DNA of 64,000 nt, taken from Antedon mediterranea. Its lineage: Eukaryota; Echinodermata; Crinoidea; Comatulida; Antedonidae. The notes under the pieces are model-generated. The model was not told where the DNA came from, searched no databases, and saw only the letters and a program-made list of their open reading frames with translations. The position numbers were made by a program, and so were the translations under genes. This document shows, one piece after another, positions 60,800-64,000 of the stretch (position 1 is its first letter; each line of letters opens with the position of its first letter). The stretch spans positions 12,690,501 through 12,754,500 of the forward strand of contig NC_092671.1 of assembly GCF_964355755.1 (NCBI RefSeq), in the 5' to 3' direction.

Positions 60800-61110
60800 T
60801 ACAAAAGTAAAACAAACAACGTACTTTCACAAACGAACAACGTGCTTTCACAAACGAACGATCTAAATTAAAACAAACAACGTACTTTCACAAACGAACA
60901 ACCAACTTTCACAAACAAACAACCTACTTTCACAAACGAACGATCTAAATTAAAACAAACATCGTACTTTCACAAACGAACGAACTAATGTAAAACAAAC
61001 AACGTACTTTTACAAACGAACAACCTACTTTTACATTAACAGCGTATTTTTTTCAAACGGACAACGTACATTGGTAAACGAACAACCTGCTTTACCAAAC
61101 GATGTAGATT
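60800..61110. repeat. Degenerate minisatellite
   Basis: Many imperfect copies of CAAACAACGTACTTTCACAA followed by ACGAACGATCTAAATTAAAA, between the last kinase exon and the next gene. Non-coding. Confidence 0.75.
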
Positions 61111-61412
61111 GCCGAATGAACTAAGGACTCGTCCATTTTCTAAGTCGGGTAATAAAGGTTTATCGAAAATACCTTGATTTCGCGAGAAACGTCATTGCAC
61201 AATGCATGCTGGGAAGGGTTTGGGAGCATAGCGCCACACCGGCGTATAATACAAACTTTATATGTGCAAAAGTTTCGATAAGAGGATATGACGTAGAGGG
61301 CGCTTAAAGCGAGCATTGCGCGCGTAAGCAAAACTCATCCTGACAAAACGCCGTCAAAACTACACGTGTGTAGATAGTAGTAGCTACCTTTTTACTGCAA
61401 AACGTATGCAAT

Positions 61413-61664
61413 ATGGCCGGTAACAATTCTGAGACCCTGAGTGAAGCAATTAGACTGTTGAACAGAGCAGTTGGACTTCTGGTTCAACATCCTCCTGGTA
61501 AGTACTACCATTTATTTTTAATTTTTGGATCTATTTATTATATTATTCCCTCTAACTGAATCTATACCATACTTCTGCTCAGTGTGTTGTTATAGCGACG
61601 GCTTGCTAGCATACCCACGAGCAGTACGTGATGGCCAACATGGAAGACTAGACCTTATTCAATA

Positions 61665-61695
<31 letters not shown>

Positions 61696-63968
61696 CAATA
61701 ACGTATTAAGTCAACACAGTATTAAAGATGGCCGGCAATAACTCACACAACCCGGGGAGTCATTATTTGTTTAGGCATTTCGAAGCTCTTTTTATTTGTA
61801 CTAATAATACTATGATTTTATTGTTTGCAATTGTAAAATTATAAAAAGTATGTGTCATTTTACGTTTTAAAAATCAACACCCATTGCCCGCTGACAGTGT
61901 GAGGTCACTGTTTTACCTATTTTCTAAACCACCACAGTGTTTTTTACTTGTGATTTAAGATCACTTCAAGTAGGTCATCAATCATTTTCGATAGTTTCTT
62001 AAAATAAGCCGAATATTCATAGATTCCTTACATATTTTTCTTATGAGCATTGCAGACCGTTGGATTTTAGCTAACTTTAGGGTTAATTTTTCATTATATA
62101 ATTTAGGCCTAAATAGAATTTTAATTTTTATATCATTCTAATGTTTGATATAAGGAACAATTATGAGTTGTTATTTAGTTCTATAATCGTGTTTTATATT
62201 CACAATTGCCAAATTAAGATGTTTGAATGCTAGCCAGCTGGGATTTACCATTATCACTCGGATGATGGTTATGTTTATTTTTCTGTGACCTGTTTAATGT
62301 TCATAATATACTAGTTTATGTTATTTTAATTTCTTTGGTTAAAAACTGTAATCAATATTTGTGGAAATTATTTTTAGTCATAATATAGCATGACCCCGCT
62401 TTATAATGGACGATGAAAAGTTGCATATGAACTTGGTATAACAAATGTAGATGAACAGCTCACTATAGGTACATATTAAAAATCACTGTTTGGTTGCAAC
62501 ATTTGCACCAAGAGATTCATATTTTAATTACTATTATGTAAACTGTTTTGCTTTAGATTCTGGTCCACAAGACCGTTCCGATAACAATAGGGAGTCTACT
62601 ACTACTACTACTACTACTACTAGGCCTACTAGTAGTAGTGGTAGTAGGCCTACTTCTAACATCGTGGATGAGCACAGGAGGCTATTCCGAAGAACACCAA
62701 TCGTAAGGATATATATATATATACAGTAAATTAAAAATGTGCTTTATAAACCTCATTATATAATATACAAAAGGACGTTTGCAAAGACAGTGTTACATTT
62801 AATAATGTAAGAGGGATAGATACCGGTACTACGTCGCGTTAGGATTTTTATACACAAGTATACAGGAGGGCAATTACTAACTTATTGGGTAACGGATTGA
62901 TAGCTGGTTCTTTAAAACCAACAATTATATTAGTCCGAATTATACTGATAATTTATCCATTTATATTGCGCAAATTTCATTAAAATATGTTCAAATTACG
63001 CATTTGGCCTTTCTCATGCCCCAGCTTCCTACCTCCTCCTGGTCTAAAGGGCCTTTCACACCTGTTCCGGCACGGTTTCGGTTCGGCGAATTGAACGCCA
63101 ATGTTTCGTTTTCACGACGTTCGACGCGGCTATGCGCCAATCGATATGCGCGTAGCCGCGTAAAAACAAAACATTGGCGTTCAATTGGATTTGCCACTAA
63201 TTGGAGGCCCTCAAACTGTCATCCTTATTTATATTTATAAACAATACCAATCCAAACAACAAACAAAGCCCATGCTCACATTGGCAAGACTAGTGACCAC
63301 AGGAATGGTCGAATAAATAGAAGACAAAATGAAAAAGAATCAATACATTTTTGGTTTGGCTTATATTAAGGATGACAGAGATAATGTTATACATAATATG
63401 TACAAATATTACACTGCCAGCCGCACACACCATTGAATACATAGGCCTACATACATTAACCTTAGCAAGATTTTCTATAATGTACAAACTCACTCTCATT
63501 TTTATTCCAGAGATGTTTTTGGCCTCAGCCATTGTGCTAAATGGGGAAAACTGTTAATTTGTTAATGACATTTTTCATTTACGTGGGTTTATTTTCTATA
63601 GATTCAATCTCGACGTGCAGCAGTCCGGCCTTACGCAATTTCTCCACGCAACACAAGTAAGACTTTATTGTTGAAAGTTTAAGCAAAAAGAAAATAGGTC
63701 TAAGTCGTACTTCATTGATATATAATATAAACATATAGGTTTGGTCTACCATACTTTCAAGTTTTAGCAGTAGAACTGAAATGAACAATATAATTTTGTT
63801 TTCAGTAAGACAATGGACAAAAGAAATCGTGTGTTTGCCAACAAAGGACTGCATTGAGGTACCGTCCCTATCATACCAGCGTATACTGCAGGCGAACGGC
63901 ATTGGTAAGAAAAAGATACGGTTTACCTGTAATGCAGATGCCGAAGAGGTCCGAAGTATACTATATAG
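61413..63968 (+). CDS. G2E3/HECT-like protein, N-terminal exons (gene runs off the window)
   Basis: Exons 61413-61497, 62557-62702, 63602-63656 and 63806-63968 join in frame from ATG 61413. The product starts MAGNNSETLSEAIRLLNRAV, has a Thr/Ser-rich low-complexity stretch, then RRTPI, SRRAAVRPYAISPRN and a domain IRQWTKEIVCLPTKD, QRILQANGIGKKKIRF. A pattern of CLP/CLA, then LQxAGLGKKxIxF, then xxLxxxFPKL is typical of proteins called G2/M-phase-specific E3 ligase-like in fish and invertebrates, which end in a HECT domain outside this window. The family call is moderate because only the N-terminus is visible. The last donor (GTATAG) is tentative. Confidence 0.55.
61665..61694. repeat. (AATA)n microsatellite
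   Basis: Seven to eight copies of AATA in the first intron of the G2E3-like gene. Confidence 0.8.
62597..62654 (+). repeat. Coding trinucleotide repeat with AGGCCT centres
   Basis: (ACT)n, AGGCCT, (AGT)n and a second AGGCCTAC form an inverted repeat inside exon 2 of the G2E3-like gene. It encodes a run of eight Thr, then RPTSSSGSRPTS. The insertion keeps frame. Confidence 0.75.
63054..63195. mobile_element. Fold-back MITE, copy lacking its right end
   Basis: It begins TTTCACACCTGTTCCGG like the copy at 59,346 and follows it for about 140 bases, but stops after GGATTTGCC without the closing inverted repeat. It is in an intron of the G2E3-like gene. Confidence 0.75.
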
Positions 63969-64000
63969 GTATAGATTTACATTCTGACTTTGGCATGTTA

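Overview
The window is AT-rich animal nuclear DNA with spliced genes, short introns inside genes and much repeat sequence. It carries a titin-type giant muscle protein with an M-band-like tail, and the palindromic word AGGCCTAC recurs throughout. This suggests an invertebrate deuterostome, most likely an echinoderm. That placement is inference.

Layout. (1) 1-18,050 (+): the 3' part of a titin-like gene. I resolve 38 exons whose phases all agree if exon 25 starts at 10,115: FN3, Ig and FN3 domains, a kinase with a regulatory tail, eight further Ig domains, long basic or acidic linkers, one late FN3, and a stop at 18,048-18,050 followed by AATAAA. (2) 18.75-26.5 kb: a palindrome-rich satellite of about 150-190 bp, split by a 4.4 kb array of about 575 bp units that itself holds a truncated LINE. 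(3) 26,821-41,932 (-): a complete 33-exon gene for a secreted protein of 2,081 residues. It has a signal peptide, a furin-type site, a seven-repeat EAR propeller, a helix, about 25 beta-type modules in roughly 1,190 residues, and a second seven-repeat EAR propeller. (4) 42.6-54.4 kb: eight head-to-tail units of about 1.4 kb with Helitron-like 3' ends (hairpin, then CTAG) and an internal tRNA-like segment. (5) 56,310-60,746 (+): five exons of an MLCK-type kinase with nearly the same exon lengths as the titin kinase. (6) 61,413 to the window end (+): first exons of a gene resembling the invertebrate and fish G2E3/HECT-like family.

How the parts fit. The last Ig exon of the titin-like gene ends in phase 1. 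It can splice either to a nearby two-residue terminal exon or, in frame, to the first exon of the second kinase 38.4 kb away. If the second route is used, the EAR gene and both repeat blocks lie inside one intron of a two-kinase giant gene. If not, the second kinase is a separate MLCK-like gene. Transcript data would decide. The EAR gene is the least familiar object here and the best candidate for something undescribed.
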